Positions 37,731-46,166 of a stretch of DNA of 60,221 nt are shown here, in pieces; position 1 is the first letter of the stretch, and each line of letters begins with the position of its first letter. Below the pieces are notes generated by a model. The model was not told the origin of the DNA, searched no databases, and saw nothing but the letters and a program-made list of their open reading frames with translations. Location of the stretch: NCBI RefSeq assembly GCF_013185065.1, contig NZ_JAAVTO010000010.1, positions 1 through 60,221 of the forward strand. Reading direction: 5' to 3'. This stretch comes from Adlercreutzia sp. ZJ473 (GTDB taxonomy: Bacteria > Actinomycetota > Coriobacteriia > Coriobacteriales > Eggerthellaceae). The translations under genes and the position numbers were made by a program.

Positions 37731-37916
37731 TTAGCGTAGCCCGAGCTTTTCCTTGATGCTCTGCTCGACTTTCGGCGACAGGTCGCCGGGGTGGCGAGGG
37801 ATGGGGAACTCCTCTCCGGCGGCGTTGGCGTAGATGTCGTGGCTCCCGCCGTGCCTCACGAAGCGACCTCCCAGTTTTCTCGTGAGCCTCGCTGCCTCTC
37901 TTGCCGTCATCGGCAT
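37731..37916 (-). CDS. hicA: HicA-type mRNA interferase toxin
   Basis: A small basic protein of 61 aa with the HicA double-stranded-RNA-binding-like fold. The catalytic His lies in RHGGSHDIYAN (about residue 25), followed by EEFPIPRHPGDLSPKVEQSI, the usual C-terminal motif. The start at ATG 37916 (complement) follows AAAGGAGGCGAGG; an ATG two codons later is an alternative. Cuts mRNA when free of HicB (known of the family). Confidence 0.87.
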   Translation of the reverse strand: MPMTAREAARLTRKLGGRFVRHGGSHDIYANAAGEEFPIPRHPGDLSPKVEQSIKEKLGLR

Positions 37917-37943
37917 CTCCTCGCCTCCTTTCCGGGGACTATA

Positions 37944-37972
37944 ATTATAACTAATAGTAACAATTATTGCAA
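37944..37972 (-). promoter_or_regulatory. Near-consensus promoter of hicAB with AT-rich inverted repeat
   Basis: Read on the minus strand: TTGCAA, a 17-base spacer, then TATAAT, 28 bases upstream of hicA. It is the best sigma-70-type match in the window. An inverted repeat ATAATT...AATTAT (37941-37946 with 37962-37967) spans it and is a candidate HicB operator. The patch is strikingly AT-rich against the surroundings. Confidence 0.7.
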
Positions 37973-38197
37973 GGGGACGTGTCAGGAGCAGCAAGGCTTC
38001 GGCAGCTTTTGCAGACAGGGAGCATTGAGGAAGGACGGCCATGGACTTTGGTTCCGAAAAGCGCTCGCATTCCTTCCGGGAAGCAGCCCAAGAACAGCCT
38101 CTCGCATCTTCGACAAGCCGGATTCCTCGCGTTGCCTGGCTCCTGCGCAAAGGGGCGCGTAAACTACCCTTATTTCACCTTGAAAGGAGGGCGCGTG

Positions 38198-38863
38198 ATG
38201 TACAGCTGCGATGAGCTGGGCTTCGTCCGATACGACGCCGCGGCAACCGCGTACCTGATGTCGAAGGACAGGAAGCTGGCGCTGGCCATCGAGGCCGTCG
38301 GCAGCATCCGCCGTCCCGCAGACGGGGACGTGTTCGCCTCGGTCGTGAAGAGCATCGTCGGCCAGCAGATCTCGACGTCGGCGCTCAAGACCGTCCTCGG
38401 CCGCCTCGCGGTGAAGGTCGGCGACCCCGTGACGCCCGAGGCCGTCGGCGCCCTGAGCGTTGACGCCCTCCAGAGCTGCGGCATGACGTTTCGCAAGGCG
38501 GGCTACATCAAGTCCTTCGCCGACGCGGTCCGATCAGGCGAGTTCGACCTCGACGCGCTGGCGCGCATGGGCGACGAGGAGGCCGTCAAGGCGCTCACGT
38601 CGCTGAGGGGCGTCGGGAGGTGGACGGCGGAGATGGTCCTGATCTTCAGCATGAACAGGATGAACGTGTTCGCCTTCGACGACGTCGGCATACACCGCGG
38701 GATCCGCATGGTCTACCACCACCGCGACGTCAGCAGGGAGCTGTTCGAGAAGTACCGCCGGCGCTTCAGCCCCTACTGCACCGTCGCGAGCCTGTACTTC
38801 TGGCAGATATCGCACATGGACGTCCCCGGATACGACCGCGACTACGCCCCGAAGGGGCGCTGA
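38198..38863 (+). CDS. HhH-GPD DNA glycosylase (AlkA-type 3-methyladenine glycosylase)
   Basis: Base excision repair enzyme removing alkylated purines. 221 aa. Motifs are FASVVKSIVGQQISTSALKTVLGRL (about residues 47-71) and the helix-hairpin-helix SLRGVGRWTAEMVLIFSM (about 136-153), followed by NVFAFDDVGIHRGI with the catalytic Asp. There is no FeS cluster Cys set, which separates it from Nth/MutY. The ATG at 38198 follows GAAAGGAGGGCG; the long in-frame extension to 37967 overlaps the hicAB promoter and is rejected. Confidence 0.9.
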   Translation: MYSCDELGFVRYDAAATAYLMSKDRKLALAIEAVGSIRRPADGDVFASVVKSIVGQQISTSALKTVLGRLAVKVGDPVTPEAVGALSVDALQSCGMTFRKAGYIKSFADAVRSGEFDLDALARMGDEEAVKALTSLRGVGRWTAEMVLIFSMNRMNVFAFDDVGIHRGIRMVYHHRDVSRELFEKYRRRFSPYCTVASLYFWQISHMDVPGYDRDYAPKGR

Positions 38864-38978
38864 CGCGCCAGCAAGCGGTGTTTCGGGGTGATTCTGCGCA
38901 GGTTCGGCACGGAGGACGCGATTTGGGGTACCCTGACAGTCTCTGGTGAAACCGACGGCGAAAGCGACAAGGAGACCC

Positions 38979-39176
38979 ATGAAGAGCACCCGGGAATACG
39001 ACTGGCTCAACGACCCCTTCGACGAGAAGAAGTGCGCCGAGGAGCTTGACCGCGCCCGCTCCCGCGGCATGCGCGGCGCGGGGTGCGCGCTCGCGGTCAT
39101 CGTCGCCATCGCCGTGGTTCTCGTAGCCGCGTTCGTGGTGATCGTCGGCTCAATCGGCAGCGGCGCCTCGATCTAG
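38979..39176 (+). CDS. Small single-span membrane protein
   Basis: 65 aa from ATG 38979, preceded by AAGGAGAC at 5 bases. The N-terminal half is charged (STREYDWLNDPFDEKKCAEE). Residues about 36-57 (GCALAVIVAIAVVLVAAFVVIVG) form one membrane helix, with a short outside tail. It lies 9 bp before dusB and probably shares its transcript. No known family. Confidence 0.7.
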   Translation: MKSTREYDWLNDPFDEKKCAEELDRARSRGMRGAGCALAVIVAIAVVLVAAFVVIVGSIGSGASI

Positions 39177-39185
39177 GGCGCCCAC

Positions 39186-40157
39186 ATGGCTCTGTTCGGC
39201 AAATACGAGGTGCTGCTGGCGCCGATGGCGGGCGTGAGCGACGTCGCGTTTCGCACGCTGTGCCTGGAGCAGGGGGCCGACCTGGCCTTCACCGAGATGG
39301 TGTCGGCGAAGGGGCTCTCGTACGCCAACGAGAAGACGCGGCATCTGCTCGCGCTGGCCGCAGGCGAGAGGAGCGTGGGCGTGCAGCTGTTCGGCCACGA
39401 GCCCGACACCATGGCGAGCCAGGCCGCCTGGGTGGAGGACGAGCTCGGCGAGGCGCTCGCGTACCTCGACATCAACATGGGCTGCCCCGCGCGCAAGATC
39501 GTGAGCAAGGGCGACGGCAGCGCGCTCATGAAGGCCCCGGACGTGGCGGCCCATATCGTGCGCGCGGTGAAGGCCGCGGTTTCGCACCCCGTCACCTGCA
39601 AGTTCCGCCGCGGCTGGGACGAAGGCGAGGAGACCGCGCCCGAGTTCGCGCGGCGCATGGAGGACGCCGGCGCCGACGCCGTCTGCGTGCACGGGCGCTA
39701 CGCCGCCCAGCTCTACCGCGGCAGCGCCGAGTGGGGCGCGATCGCGCGCGTGAGGGAGGCCGTGTCCATCCCCGTGGTGGGCAACGGCGACATCCGCTCA
39801 GGCGCCGACGCGGCGCGCATGCGCGCGGCCACCGGCTGCGACGCGGTGATGGTTGCCCGCGGCGCCGAGGGCAACCCGTGGCTGTTCTCCCAGGTGAAGG
39901 CCGCGCTGGCGGGGGAGGCGGAGCCCGCGTGCCCCGACGTGGCGGCGCGCCTGTCCATGGCGAGGCGCCATGCCGCGCTGCTCGCGTGCCGCGAGGGGCG
40001 CAACATCGTGCGCATGCGCAAGCACGCCATGTGGTACGTGGCGGGGCTTCCCGGCGCCGCGGCCGCGCGCGGCAAGATCAACTACTGCACCACGCTCGAG
40101 GACTTCGGCCGCGTGTTCGACGAGCTCGAGCAGATTGCGAGCGAACATGCCTTATGA
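39186..40157 (+). CDS. dusB: tRNA-dihydrouridine synthase
   Basis: FMN enzyme reducing uridines in tRNA D-loops. 323 aa. LLAPMAGVSDVAFRTLCLEQ is the FMN-binding N-terminus; DINMGCPARKIVSKGDGSALM carries the catalytic Cys (about residue 100). CVHGRYAAQLYRGSAEW and VVGNGDIRSGADAARM are the later barrel motifs. By domain it is of the DusB-like bacterial class. The 3' end overlaps the hemW start by 11 bp. Confidence 0.94.
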   Translation: MALFGKYEVLLAPMAGVSDVAFRTLCLEQGADLAFTEMVSAKGLSYANEKTRHLLALAAGERSVGVQLFGHEPDTMASQAAWVEDELGEALAYLDINMGCPARKIVSKGDGSALMKAPDVAAHIVRAVKAAVSHPVTCKFRRGWDEGEETAPEFARRMEDAGADAVCVHGRYAAQLYRGSAEWGAIARVREAVSIPVVGNGDIRSGADAARMRAATGCDAVMVARGAEGNPWLFSQVKAALAGEAEPACPDVAARLSMARRHAALLACREGRNIVRMRKHAMWYVAGLPGAAAARGKINYCTTLEDFGRVFDELEQIASEHAL

Positions 40158-41259
40158 CCCGTACCAGGCGCTCTACCTCCACGTGCCGTTCTGCGTGAGC
40201 CGCTGCCTGTACTGCGACTTCGCCACGCGCGCCATGCCCGCCGACGACCCTCAGATCACGCGCTACGTGGAGGACCTCGTGATGCAGATCCGCCGCGCGG
40301 GCAAGCAGGGCGAGCTCGCGGGCGTGGAGACGGTGTACGTCGGCGGCGGCACGCCGAGCCACGTGGGGTCGCGCCACCTCTCGCAGCTGCTCTACGCGCT
40401 CGGGCTGTCGATGCACCTCACGCCTGAGGTGGAGTGCACCGTCGAGTGCAACCCCGAGAGCCTTGACGAGCGCCTCGTGCGCGACATGTGGGCGCTCGGC
40501 GCGAACCGGCTGTCTGTCGGCGTGCAGAGCTTCGACGACCGCCTGCTGCGCGTGCTCGGCCGCGCGCACACGGCTGACGAGGCCCGACGCGCCGTCGACG
40601 CCGCGCTCACGCGCTTCGAGAACGTGAGCGTGGACGTGATGTGCGGCCTGCCCGGGCAGTCCGCCGAGGACGTTCGCGCGAGCGCGGAGGAGGCCGTGCG
40701 CCTCGGCGTCACGCACGTGAGCGTGTACCCGCTCACCATCGAGGACCACACGCCGTTCGCGCGCATGGTGATGCGCGGCGAGCTTGTGGAGCCCGACGAC
40801 GACGTGGAGGCCGAGCACATGGAGGCTGCCGCGGAGGTGCTCGAAGGCGCGGGCCTTCACCGCTACGAGGTGGCGAGCTACGCGCGGGAGGGCTTCGAGA
40901 GCCGGCACAACACCGCCTATTGGACGGGGAAGCCCTACCTCGGGCTCGGGCTGTCGGCCGCCACGATGACGCAGAACGCCACGCGCCGCATGCGGCGCCA
41001 GGACGGCCAGGTGACCGACGACCTGAACCCCGCGCAGATGCTCGCCGAGGACCTCATGCTCGGCATGCGCATGTCGCGCGGCGTGAGCGACGAGCTTTTG
41101 GCGCGCGCCTCGGCGCTCCTGCCCGCCGCGCGCGGCGTGTTCGAGGGCCTTGCGCGCGACGGCCTGGCCGTGCACGAAGGCGGCCGCTGGTGTCCCACGA
41201 GCCGCGGCTGGCTGTGCGGCAACGAGCTCTACGGGCGAATCTTCGACCTCGCCACGTAG
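40147..41259 (+). CDS. hemW: HemW-type radical SAM heme chaperone (coproporphyrinogen oxidase-like)
   Basis: 370 aa. The cluster motif CVSRCLYCDFA (about residues 17-27) follows ALYLHVPF, typical of HemW/HemN. VYVGGGTPSHV and ECNPESLDERLVRDM bind SAM. HemW has CxxxCxYC rather than the CxxxCxxCxC of HemN, and that is what is seen, so a heme-transfer role is likelier than protoporphyrin synthesis. The start at ATG 40147 overlaps dusB. In many Gram-positives hemW precedes hrcA-dnaJ, as here. Confidence 0.92.
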   Translation: MPYDPYQALYLHVPFCVSRCLYCDFATRAMPADDPQITRYVEDLVMQIRRAGKQGELAGVETVYVGGGTPSHVGSRHLSQLLYALGLSMHLTPEVECTVECNPESLDERLVRDMWALGANRLSVGVQSFDDRLLRVLGRAHTADEARRAVDAALTRFENVSVDVMCGLPGQSAEDVRASAEEAVRLGVTHVSVYPLTIEDHTPFARMVMRGELVEPDDDVEAEHMEAAAEVLEGAGLHRYEVASYAREGFESRHNTAYWTGKPYLGLGLSAATMTQNATRRMRRQDGQVTDDLNPAQMLAEDLMLGMRMSRGVSDELLARASALLPAARGVFEGLARDGLAVHEGGRWCPTSRGWLCGNELYGRIFDLAT

Positions 41260-41355
41260 CGCAGCCACGCCCGAGGCGCCGGGCGCGCATCGCCGCGCCG
41301 CGCTTCTGCGCATTATGGCGCTTGCGTTGAATTTTCGGCGGTTCCCTCCAATCGT

Positions 41356-41385
41356 TTAGCACTCGGGGGCCGAGGCTGCTAAAAT
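41356..41385 (+). promoter_or_regulatory. CIRCE operator overlapping the hrcA promoter
   Basis: TTAGCACTC (41356-41364), nine bases, then GGCTGCTAA (41374-41382). The CIRCE consensus is TTAGCACTC-N9-GAGTGCTAA, so the left half is perfect and the right has two changes. The site coincides with a promoter: -35 TTAGCA (41356-41361), 18-bp spacer, -10 TAAAAT (41380-41385). HrcA binding would block RNA polymerase; the operon is thus self-regulated and heat-inducible. Confidence 0.85.
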
Positions 41386-41487
41386 GCTGCGAGAGCTTGC
41401 GCTGCGCGGCCTGCGTCCACGTGCCCGCAGGCAGGAGAGGAGAAGGCAGAAGGCCGGAAGGCGGCCAAGCGCCGAAGGAGGAGTGCC

Positions 41488-42537
41488 GTGCTATCCGACA
41501 GGCGGCAGCGCGTGTTGAGCGCGCTCATCGAGGAGTACGTCGAGCGGGCGATGCCCGTGGGGTCGCGCACGCTCACCGAGCGCTATCAGCTCGGCGTGAG
41601 CCCGGCCACCGTGCGCAACGACCTGTCCGCCCTCGAGGACGCGGGCTACATCACGCAGCCCCACACCTCCGCCGGCCGCATCCCCACCGACGCGGGCTAC
41701 CGCGCCTTCGTCGACGAGCTTCTGAGCCACGGCCTCGCCGCCGAGGAGCACCCCCACCGCGACATCGTCGACGAGCTGCGCGCGAGCGCCAGCGAGCTCG
41801 ACGCGCTCATGGAGCAGACCTCGGCCGCGCTCGCGCGCCTCACCGACTGCCTCTCCATCGTGATGGCGCCGTCGTTCTCCGCGCACATCCGCCAGCTCTC
41901 GCTCATCTCGCTGTCGAACTACCGCGCGCTCATCGTGATCGTGGCCGAGGACGGCCGCGTGGCGAACCGCAGCGTCGCGTTCGCCGAGGAGGTCACGCCT
42001 GACGAGCTCGCCGGCGTGCAGAACCTGCTCGGGCGCCTGTTCGCCGGGAAGTCGGTGCGCGAGCTGCGCGAGGGGTTCGACGCGCCGACCTACGAGGCCC
42101 TGCGCGACCCGCTCGTGCAGCTCATCCTCGACGAGGTGATCGCGTGTCTGCAGGAGAACAACATCGGGCGGGCGCACCGGCTCGGCATGAGCTCGCTTCT
42201 GCGCAAGCCCGAGTTCAGCAGCTCGAGCGCCCTCCTTCCCCTCGTGCAGGTGCTCGAGGACGACTCCGTGCTCCTGCACGTGTTCGACGAGGCGTCCGCG
42301 CCCGCGGAGCCCGCGCAGGCGCCTGACGACGTGCCCGGCGCGGAGGGGGAGCACGTGATGGTGCGCATCGGGCGCGAGAACGCGGCCGTCGAGCTCTCCG
42401 GCGTGTCGGTGATCGCAAGCACCTACGGCCGCGGCGAGGGCGAGGGCATCGTCGCCGTCATCGGCCCGACGCGCATGGACTACACGCGCGTCATCCGCGC
42501 CGTGCGGGCGGCCCAGCACGTGCTGAGGGACGAGTGA
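41488..42537 (+). CDS. hrcA: Heat-inducible transcription repressor HrcA
   Basis: Represses chaperone genes through CIRCE. 349 aa from GTG 41488, which follows GAAGGAGGAG. The winged helix is at residues 1-75 (RVLSALIEEYVERAMPVGSR, then GVSPATVRNDLSALEDAGYI and PHTSAGRIPTDAGYR). The IDD and GAF-like dimer domains follow, with VMAPSFSAH and the C-terminal SVIASTYGRGEGEGIVAVIG. Its own CIRCE lies about 105 bp upstream. dnaJ follows, so they are likely one operon. Confidence 0.97.
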   Translation: MLSDRRQRVLSALIEEYVERAMPVGSRTLTERYQLGVSPATVRNDLSALEDAGYITQPHTSAGRIPTDAGYRAFVDELLSHGLAAEEHPHRDIVDELRASASELDALMEQTSAALARLTDCLSIVMAPSFSAHIRQLSLISLSNYRALIVIVAEDGRVANRSVAFAEEVTPDELAGVQNLLGRLFAGKSVRELREGFDAPTYEALRDPLVQLILDEVIACLQENNIGRAHRLGMSSLLRKPEFSSSSALLPLVQVLEDDSVLLHVFDEASAPAEPAQAPDDVPGAEGEHVMVRIGRENAAVELSGVSVIASTYGRGEGEGIVAVIGPTRMDYTRVIRAVRAAQHVLRDE

Positions 42538-42597
42538 GGCGAAGGCGCGGGCGAGAGCGACGGCGGGGGAGGCCCCTCGGGGCAGCAAGGTAACAAG

Positions 42598-42621
42598 GCG
42601 CGGCCGGTTTCGGGGCCGCGC
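42598..42621 (+). terminator. Hairpin between hrcA and dnaJ
   Basis: A perfect 8-bp stem GCGCGGCC / GGCCGCGC with loop GGTTTCGG. No T-run. It may set the ratio of hrcA to dnaJ message. Confidence 0.4.
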
Positions 42622-42656
42622 GTTCGAGATAGGTGACAGAAAGGCATTACGAACCC

Positions 42657-43796
42657 ATGGCTAAAGACTTGTACGAGGTGCTCGGCGTTTCGCGGGACGC
42701 CTCCGAGGCTGAGATCAAGAAGGCGTTTCGCCACAAGGCGCGCGAGCTGCACCCCGACGTGAACAAGGCCCCCAACGCGGAGGACCAGTTCAAGGAGCTC
42801 AACGAGGCGTACGACGTGCTCTCCGACGCGAACAAGCGCGCGCAGTACGACCGCTTCGGCACCATCCCGGGCGCCGCGGGCTCGAGCCCGTACGGCGGCG
42901 GCAGCGGCTACGTTGACTTCGAGGACCTCTTCGGCGGCGGCTTCGGCGGCATGGGCGACATCTTCTCCACCTTCTTCGGCGGGAGCGCCGGGGGCGGGCG
43001 CACGGTGCGCAAGGAGGGCCGCGACATGGGCATCGGGCTGCGCCTGACGCTCGAGGAGGTCGCGCGCGGCGTGAAGAAGGAGATCGTGTACGACCGCCTG
43101 GCGCCGTGCCCCGACTGCGACGGCTCGGGCCTCGGCGAGGGCGGCCGCGAGGTCACGTGCCCGGAGTGCAACGGCAAGGGCCGCGTGGTCACCGTGCAGC
43201 GCACCTTCCTCGGCGACATGCAGTCGTCCTCCACGTGCCCGAAGTGCCACGGCACGGGCTCGTCCATCGAGAACCCCTGCCCGGAGTGCGAGGGCCAGGG
43301 CCGCGTGCCCGACCGCCAGAAGGTGTCGGTCGAGGTGCCCGCGGGCGTCCGCGACGGCCAGCAGCTGCGCGTGTCGAGCTTCGGCGAGGCCGGCATGCAG
43401 GGCGCGGCGGCGGGCGACCTCATCGTCACCGTGCGCATCCAGCCGCATGAGTTCTACGAGCGCGACGGCGAGGACCTGCACGTGCAGGTGAGCGTGCCCA
43501 TGGTCCAGGCGGCGCTCGGCGCCGAGATCGAGGTCGACGGCATCTTCGACGACGAGGAAGTGCCGGTGCGCATCCCCGAGGGGACGCAGAACGGCCAGGT
43601 CATCCGCTGCAAGGGCTTCGGCATGCCGCGCCTGCGCTCGGACGCGCGCGGGGATCTGTACGTGCACGTGGAGGTGGAGATCCCCCGCCGCCTCTCGAAG
43701 CGCGAGCGCGAGATCCTCGAGGAGCTCGCCGACGAGATGGGCGAGGACGTCTCGGAGGCCCGCTCGCCCCTGCAGAAGCTCCGCGACATGTTCTAG
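42657..43796 (+). CDS. dnaJ: Chaperone DnaJ
   Basis: Hsp40 co-chaperone of DnaK; 379 aa. J domain at 1-70 with the HPD motif (ELHPDVNK), a Gly/Phe-rich linker ([19 protein letters not shown]), four zinc-finger repeats [32 protein letters not shown] (about 150-215), and the C-terminal substrate domains. ATG 42657 gives the typical [16 protein letters not shown]; an in-frame GTG at 42633 would add eight residues. dnaK and grpE are not in this window. Confidence 0.96.
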   Translation: MAKDLYEVLGVSRDASEAEIKKAFRHKARELHPDVNKAPNAEDQFKELNEAYDVLSDANKRAQYDRFGTIPGAAGSSPYGGGSGYVDFEDLFGGGFGGMGDIFSTFFGGSAGGGRTVRKEGRDMGIGLRLTLEEVARGVKKEIVYDRLAPCPDCDGSGLGEGGREVTCPECNGKGRVVTVQRTFLGDMQSSSTCPKCHGTGSSIENPCPECEGQGRVPDRQKVSVEVPAGVRDGQQLRVSSFGEAGMQGAAAGDLIVTVRIQPHEFYERDGEDLHVQVSVPMVQAALGAEIEVDGIFDDEEVPVRIPEGTQNGQVIRCKGFGMPRLRSDARGDLYVHVEVEIPRRLSKREREILEELADEMGEDVSEARSPLQKLRDMF

Positions 43797-43815
43797 CCTG
43801 AAGGACCCCGGCCGC

Positions 43816-43836
43816 CGCTGGCCTCGCCAGCGGCGC
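43816..43836 (+). terminator. Hairpin after dnaJ
   Basis: Stem GCCGCTGG / CCAGCGGC with a five-base loop CCTCG lies about 18 bases after the dnaJ stop. No T-run. Terminator or spacer structure before rsmE. Confidence 0.45.
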
Positions 43837-43866
43837 TCGCCTTCCTCCCGTTGCAAAGGAGACTCC

Positions 43867-44706
43867 TTGTCCCTCCACCAGTTCTTCCTGGATGACCAGG
43901 TGCTCGCCGACGAAGGCGCCGCGGTGTTCCCGCTGCGCCTCGCGCCCGACGACGCGCGCCACGCCCGCGTGCTGCGCCTCGCGCCCGGCGAGCACGTCGC
44001 CGTGGTGGACGCGGCGCGCGACTACTTCGAGTGCGAGGTCGTCTCCTTCGACGACGCGATGCCGCTCGTGCGCATCGCGCGGCGCCTCGACGCGCCTGAC
44101 GACGGCCCGCGCGTGATCCTGCTCCAGGGGCTCGCCAAGGGCGACAAGATGGAGACGGTCATCCGCCATGCCACCGAGGTGGGCGTCGAGGCTTTCGTGC
44201 CCTTGAGGTGCGCGCGCTCGGTGATGAAGGTGGACGCCAAGAAGGCCGCTGCGAAGCGGAGCCGCTGGCAGGCCGTCGCGAAGAGCGCCGCCATGCAGGC
44301 GGGACGCCGCGCGGTGCCCGAGGTGAGCGAGCCTCTGGGCCTGCCCGAGGCGTGCGAGCTTCTGGCGAACGCCACCGCCGTGCTCGTGTGCTGGGAGGAG
44401 GCGCCCCAGACGGCGACGATGCGCGCGGCGCTTTCCGACGCGCTGGCGCATGCGGGCTGCGCCGTGGCGGCCGACGCGCGCGTGGCCGTGGTGGTGGGCC
44501 CCGAGGGCGGCCTTGCCCCCGAGGAGGTGGAGCGCCTGCTCTCGTGCAACCCCCGCGCGCGCCTCGTGTCGCTCGGGCCGTCCATCCTGCGCACCGAGAC
44601 GGCCGGCGTCGTGGCGCCGGCGCTCGTCCTCTACGAGCTCGGCGGCATGGGCAACGCGGGCGGCGCGCTCGGGGCGTCTGAGGCGCTCGGGGCGGGGGGC
44701 CTCTGA
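43867..44706 (+). CDS. rsmE: 16S rRNA m3U1498 methyltransferase RsmE
   Basis: SPOUT-class methyltransferase for the decoding-site uridine. 279 aa from TTG 43867, preceded by AAAGGAG. The N-terminal PUA-like part includes DDARHARVLRLAPGEHVAVVD. The knot region has QGLAKGDKMETVIRHATEVGVEAFVP, VVVGPEGGLAPEEVE and the SAM-site SLGPSILRTETAGVVAPALVL. A Gly/Ala-rich tail of about 25 residues follows the usual end. The stop overlaps the mtaB ATG by one base. Confidence 0.94.
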   Translation: MSLHQFFLDDQVLADEGAAVFPLRLAPDDARHARVLRLAPGEHVAVVDAARDYFECEVVSFDDAMPLVRIARRLDAPDDGPRVILLQGLAKGDKMETVIRHATEVGVEAFVPLRCARSVMKVDAKKAAAKRSRWQAVAKSAAMQAGRRAVPEVSEPLGLPEACELLANATAVLVCWEEAPQTATMRAALSDALAHAGCAVAADARVAVVVGPEGGLAPEEVERLLSCNPRARLVSLGPSILRTETAGVVAPALVLYELGGMGNAGGALGASEALGAGGL

Positions 44707-45938
44707 TGCGGTTCGCCGTGGTCAACCTGGGGTGCAAGGTGAACCGCGTGGAGTCGGACGGCTTCGAGCGGCTCCTTCTGGCGGCGGGCGGCGTGGAGGC
44801 CCCGCAGGAGGAGGCCGACCTCATCGTGGTGAACACGTGCACGGTCACCGCCGAGGCCGACAAGAAGACGCGCAAGGCCGTCCGCCATGCGCTGCGGGCC
44901 AACGCGTCGGCCCGCGTGGCGGTCACCGGCTGCGCCGCGGCCATCGACGAGGACGCCTTCTCGTCCATGGACGCGCGCGTGAGCGTGGTCCCCAAGGCCG
45001 GCATGGGCCTGTGGCTCGCCGACGCCGCTCACGCGGGCGCGGGCGCCGCAGCTGCGGAGGCGAGCGCGGCCTGCGAGCCTGACCTCGCGCTCTTCTCCTC
45101 GCGCACGCGCGTGGGCGTGAAGGTGCAGGACGGCTGCGACAACGCGTGCACCTACTGCATCGTGCACGTGGCGCGCGGGCGCGCGACGAGCCGGCCGGCA
45201 CCCGAGGTCCTCGCCGAGGTCGTGGCGCTCGCCGCTTCGGGCGTGCGCGAGATCGTGCTCTCGGGCATCAACCTCGGCTCGTATCGCTGGGAGGGCAAGG
45301 GCCTGGCCGCGCTGCTCGAAGAGCTCCTCGCCGCCACCGCGCGCCTGCATGAGCCCGGCGAGCCGCCGTGTCGCTTCCGCGTGAGCTCCGTCGAGCCCAT
45401 GGACGTCGACGACGGCTTCGCGAGCCTGCTCGCCCGCGCCGACGGGCGCGTCTGCCGCCACCTGCACCTGCCCCTGCAGTCGGGCAGCACCAAGGTGCTC
45501 CGCGAGATGGACCGCCCGTACACCGCCGAGGAGTTCAAGGGCCTCGTGGGCCGCCTGCGCGCGCAGGTGCCCGCGCTCTCGCTCACCACCGACGTCATCG
45601 TGGGGTTCCCCGGCGAGACGGAGGGGGAGTTCGCCGAGACGCTCGAGGTCGCCCGCGCCTGCGCGTTCAGCAAGATCCACGTGTTCCCCTATTCGCAGCG
45701 CGCAGGCACGCCCGCCGCCGCGCGCGCCGACCAGGTGCCGCCGCCCGTGAAGGCAGCGCGCGCCGCCCGCCTGCGCGCGCTCTCCGACGAGCTGCGCGCC
45801 GCCGACCGGGCACGACGCGCCGGCACCAGCGAGCTCGCGCTCGTGGAGGAATCCGGCCGCGCCATGACCGAGAGCTACCACGAGACCACCGCCCCCGCCA
45901 ACGCAAAGCCCGGCGCCCTGATCCAAGTGAAGCTCTAA
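44706..45938 (+). CDS. mtaB: tRNA t6A37 methylthiotransferase MtaB
   Basis: Radical SAM enzyme converting t6A to ms2t6A in tRNAs. 410 aa. The N-terminal UPF0004 domain has LGCKVNRVESDGF and VVNTCTVTAEADKKTRKAVR plus TGCAA, supplying the auxiliary-cluster Cys residues. The radical SAM motif is CDNACTYCIVH (about residues 144-154). DVIVGFPGETEGEFAETL is conserved. The C-terminal TRAM is short. The order dnaJ-rsmE-mtaB is common in Gram-positives. Confidence 0.94.
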   Translation: MRFAVVNLGCKVNRVESDGFERLLLAAGGVEAPQEEADLIVVNTCTVTAEADKKTRKAVRHALRANASARVAVTGCAAAIDEDAFSSMDARVSVVPKAGMGLWLADAAHAGAGAAAAEASAACEPDLALFSSRTRVGVKVQDGCDNACTYCIVHVARGRATSRPAPEVLAEVVALAASGVREIVLSGINLGSYRWEGKGLAALLEELLAATARLHEPGEPPCRFRVSSVEPMDVDDGFASLLARADGRVCRHLHLPLQSGSTKVLREMDRPYTAEEFKGLVGRLRAQVPALSLTTDVIVGFPGETEGEFAETLEVARACAFSKIHVFPYSQRAGTPAAARADQVPPPVKAARAARLRALSDELRAADRARRAGTSELALVEESGRAMTESYHETTAPANAKPGALIQVKL

Positions 45939-46001
45939 CATCATGCAGTCCAAAAAGGTTCTTCTTATATCCCTTGGTTTTAGTGATGTCGCAGGGGACC
46001 C

Positions 46002-46125
46002 GGCGCCTCGGGAGCCCGGGCGGTGCTCACCAAGCGAGTTCCGCACGAGCCGGAAGCGCCAGCGGCGCTTCCGTGCGAGCAGGACTGTCCGAGCGACTGA
46101 GCTCTGCCCGGGCTCCCGAGGCGCC
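46002..46125 (-). repeat. Dispersed structured repeat, copy 4 (inverted)
   Basis: Lies between mtaB and phoH on the opposite strand to the other copies. Outer stem: perfect 20-bp inverted repeat GGCGCCTCGGGAGCCCGGGC (46002-46021) with its complement (46106-46125). Inner hairpin at 46052-46072. Relative to copy 3 the outer stem has GG changed to CT on one side and CC to AG on the other, so pairing is preserved. The core is otherwise the same as copy 3 apart from the hairpin loop. Confidence 0.88.
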
Positions 46126-46166
46126 ACCCGGGACTGTTTGGCCCCGCGCTCTGCTACAATAGCCGC

